Under the pieces are notes generated by a model. It had not been told where the DNA came from. It did not search any database and was given only the letters and a program-made list of their open reading frames with translations. Position numbers and translations under genes: made by a program. A stretch of 6,932 bases of DNA from Sphingomonadales bacterium (GTDB lineage Bacteria > Pseudomonadota > Alphaproteobacteria > Sphingomonadales > Sphingomonadaceae): assembly GCA_028868335.1 (NCBI GenBank), contig JAGWUU010000174.1:1-6932 (forward strand), given 5' to 3'. The stretch's first letter is position 1, and each line of letters begins with the position of its first letter. Shown piece after piece: positions 5,480 through 6,932 of the stretch.

Positions 5480-6427
5480 ATGGCCGCGCCAAAGACCGCG
5501 CTGCTTGAAGACATGTTCCACAAGATGGCCGTTGCCCGCGCCATCGAGCGGGTGATGATGCGCCACACGCGCGACGAGCGCTTTTCCGGCTGGTGGCATC
5601 CGGGCGAAGGGCAGGAGGCGGCGCCGATCGGTGCGACCGCCGCACTCAGCCGCGAGGACTACCTGTGGTATCAAGGGCGCGGTTCGGCCTGGGCGATCGG
5701 CAAGGGCATGGACCCGCTGCCAATCCTGGGCGACCTTCTTGGCAAGATGGTGGGCGCCACCCGCGGCAAAGGCGGCGGGGTGCCGCACTGGGCCGACTAT
5801 AGCCTTGGCATCATGGGTGAGGGGGCAACGCTGGGCTCGGTTTATCCGCTGGCGGCAGGGGCCGCACTTGCGTCGCAGATCCGCAACGACGGTCGCGTCA
5901 GCCTCGCCGATTTCGGCGATGGCACAGCTTCGCGCGGCACCTTCCATGAAAGCATGATGCACGCGGTCGCGTGGAAGCTTCCGCTGATCTATTTCTGCGA
6001 GAACAATGGTTTGTTGGTGGGGACGCGGACCGAGCAGGTGTCGGCTTCCAGCGACATCGCAATGCTCTCCCGCGGCTATGGCATTCCCGGCGTGACCGTG
6101 GACGGGCAGGACGCGATCGCCGTCTATGAAGCCACGCTCGAAGCCGTGGCGCGAGCGCGAGCGGGTGACGGCCCGACCCTGATCGAAGCCAAGGTCACGC
6201 GCAAGCACGGCCACTATGCCGGCGATCCGCAGCACTATCGCGATCCTGATTATCTCAAGGACTATCGCGATCCGCTTGACCTGCTGGCCGCACGCCTTTC
6301 CGGCAATGCAGCGGCAAGGATCATCGAACAGGCCGACGGCGAGGTGGCAGCGGCCTATGACGCGGCGATGGCTGCGCCCGAGCCCGACGTCTCGGTGATC
6401 GAGAGGGACCTCTACCATGTCGCATGA
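5480..6427 (+). CDS. Thiamine-diphosphate dehydrogenase E1 component, alpha subunit
   Basis: A 315-residue cytoplasmic subunit of a pyruvate/2-oxo acid/acetoin dehydrogenase-type E1. With the beta subunit it would decarboxylate a 2-oxo acid, or cleave an acyloin, and pass the acyl group to a lipoyl E2. Seen in sequence: GEGQEA (42-47); RGKGGGVPHW (95-104), replacing the more usual GKGGSMH; the ThDP/Mg motif GDG at 146-148 ending in ENN (174-176); FHESMMHAVAWKLP (155-168); and HGH at 243-245 followed by GDPQHYRDP, the active-site loop. The frame is open back to a TTG at 5390, but that codon is the -35 element. The ATG at 5480, with GGGAGAG (5468-5474) 5 nt before it, is the better start. It overlaps the beta gene by 11 nt, as expected for stoichiometric subunits. 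Substrate unknown: pyruvate, acetoin and branched-chain versions share these motifs. Confidence 0.93.
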   Translation: MAAPKTALLEDMFHKMAVARAIERVMMRHTRDERFSGWWHPGEGQEAAPIGATAALSREDYLWYQGRGSAWAIGKGMDPLPILGDLLGKMVGATRGKGGGVPHWADYSLGIMGEGATLGSVYPLAAGAALASQIRNDGRVSLADFGDGTASRGTFHESMMHAVAWKLPLIYFCENNGLLVGTRTEQVSASSDIAMLSRGYGIPGVTVDGQDAIAVYEATLEAVARARAGDGPTLIEAKVTRKHGHYAGDPQHYRDPDYLKDYRDPLDLLAARLSGNAAARIIEQADGEVAAAYDAAMAAPEPDVSVIERDLYHVA

Positions 6428-6932
6428 ACTGATGGGCTACAACGCCGCGATGGGGCTTGGCCTCGTTGAGGAGATGCGCGTGGACGAGCGCATCTTTATC
6501 ATGGGGCAGGGCGTGGTGACCGGCGGCTGGTTCGGCATGGAAAAGGGGCTGGTCGACGAATTTGGCGCCGGGCGCGTGCGTGATTGCGGAATTGCCGAAG
6601 CGTTCGAGGCCGGGCTGGCGGCGGGAGCGGCGATCGTCGGGATGAAGCCGGTGATCAACATGGGATTCGGTGATTTCGCGCTGATCGCCGGAGACGAGAT
6701 TTATCACAAGCTGGCCAAGTGGCGATACATGCACGGCATCGACGTGCCGATGACCGCGGTGATCATCTTCCCGATCGGCGCGATGGGCGGCGCCGGGCCG
6801 GAGCATTCATCCTGCACCGAGGTACTGGGGATGCATTTTCCGGGACTGAAGGTGGTGGTCCCTTCGACGGCCGAAGATGCCAAGGGCCTGATGAAGGCGG
6901 CTCTGCGCGAACCCAATCCGGTGCTGTTCCAT
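6417..6932 (+). CDS. Thiamine-diphosphate dehydrogenase E1 component, beta subunit (3' end outside window)
   Basis: The first 172 residues of the E1 beta subunit; the frame is still open at the window edge, and about 150 more residues are expected. It starts at an ATG overlapping the alpha gene's end by 11 nt, with GAGAGGGA (6401-6408) 8 nt upstream. The alignment-like order of family motifs is clear: an N-terminal helix with VEEMRVDERIFIMGQGV (17-33), GLVDEFGAGRVRDCGIAEA (44-62, Glu61 at the position of the conserved cofactor-activating Glu), EIYHKLAKWRYM (94-105), GAGPEHSS (125-132) and FPGLKVVVPSTAEDAKGLM (141-159). Compared with the usual GED, DTPISE and GxQHSQS, the motifs are GQG, DCGIAE and GPEHSS, so this is a divergent branch. 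It would complete the E1 heterotetramer with the alpha subunit. E2 and E3 genes may follow to the right. Confidence 0.92.
   Translation, partial: MSHELMGYNAAMGLGLVEEMRVDERIFIMGQGVVTGGWFGMEKGLVDEFGAGRVRDCGIAEAFEAGLAAGAAIVGMKPVINMGFGDFALIAGDEIYHKLAKWRYMHGIDVPMTAVIIFPIGAMGGAGPEHSSCTEVLGMHFPGLKVVVPSTAEDAKGLMKAALREPNPVLFH

Noticed and set aside
5396..6418. Minus-strand open frame of 340 codons
   Set aside because: Antisense to E1 alpha, whose motifs and ribosome binding site are clear; the reverse frame has a His/Arg-rich composition and no family motifs.

Overview
This is a GC-rich window with two AT-rich islands, at about 43-90 and 5360-5420. It looks like part of a catabolic gene cluster from an alphaproteobacterium. 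Codon use and gene style suggest a sphingomonad such as Novosphingobium or Sphingobium, but that placement is inference and rests on no marker gene. Nearly all of the window is coding. I see no rRNA, tRNA, CRISPR array, transposase or integrase.

Layout, left to right. An 11-bp perfect inverted repeat (43-84) lies 3 bp beyond the end of the first gene. Next come two overlapping leftward genes for Lrp/AsnC-family regulators (88-555 and 542-1012); the upstream one seems to start at a rare ATT codon. After a 146-bp gap there is a compact leftward operon, transcribed in this order: a 711-residue flavin/iron-sulfur oxidoreductase of the old-yellow-enzyme/2,4-dienoyl-CoA-reductase type (3113-5248), an MFS transporter (1927-3108) and a short-chain dehydrogenase (1159-1920). 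Their gaps are 4 and 6 bp. A 231-bp divergent intergenic region (5249-5479) separates this operon from a rightward pair encoding the thiamine-diphosphate E1 alpha subunit (5480-6427) and the start of the E1 beta subunit (6417 to the window edge) of a 2-oxo acid or acetoin dehydrogenase-like enzyme.

The main observation is a shared cis element. The same 11-mer, ACGCAAAACGT, occurs at 43-53 and 5371-5381, about 5.3 kb apart. In both places a second half-site starts exactly 31 bp after the first one starts (three helical turns). The partner is a perfect inverse copy at 74-84 and a degenerate one sharing TGCGT at 5402-5412. The right copy sits in the divergent promoter region, over a TTGACA-type promoter. 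The left copy lies outside the regulator pair, next to the window edge. The simplest reading is one operator type, bound by one or both of the encoded Lrp/AsnC proteins, that marks both ends of a regulon.

As a system, the transporter may move a small organic acid or alcohol. The dehydrogenase and the ene-reductase/demethylase-like flavoprotein would modify it, and the E1 enzyme would cleave or oxidatively decarboxylate a 2-oxo or acyloin intermediate. The substrate cannot be read from the sequence, and any E2/E3 genes would lie right of the window. The leader of the flavoprotein gene also holds a seven-codon mini-ORF whose stop overlaps the gene's start codon (ATGA), and the E1 alpha leader holds a GC-rich hairpin just before its ribosome binding site.
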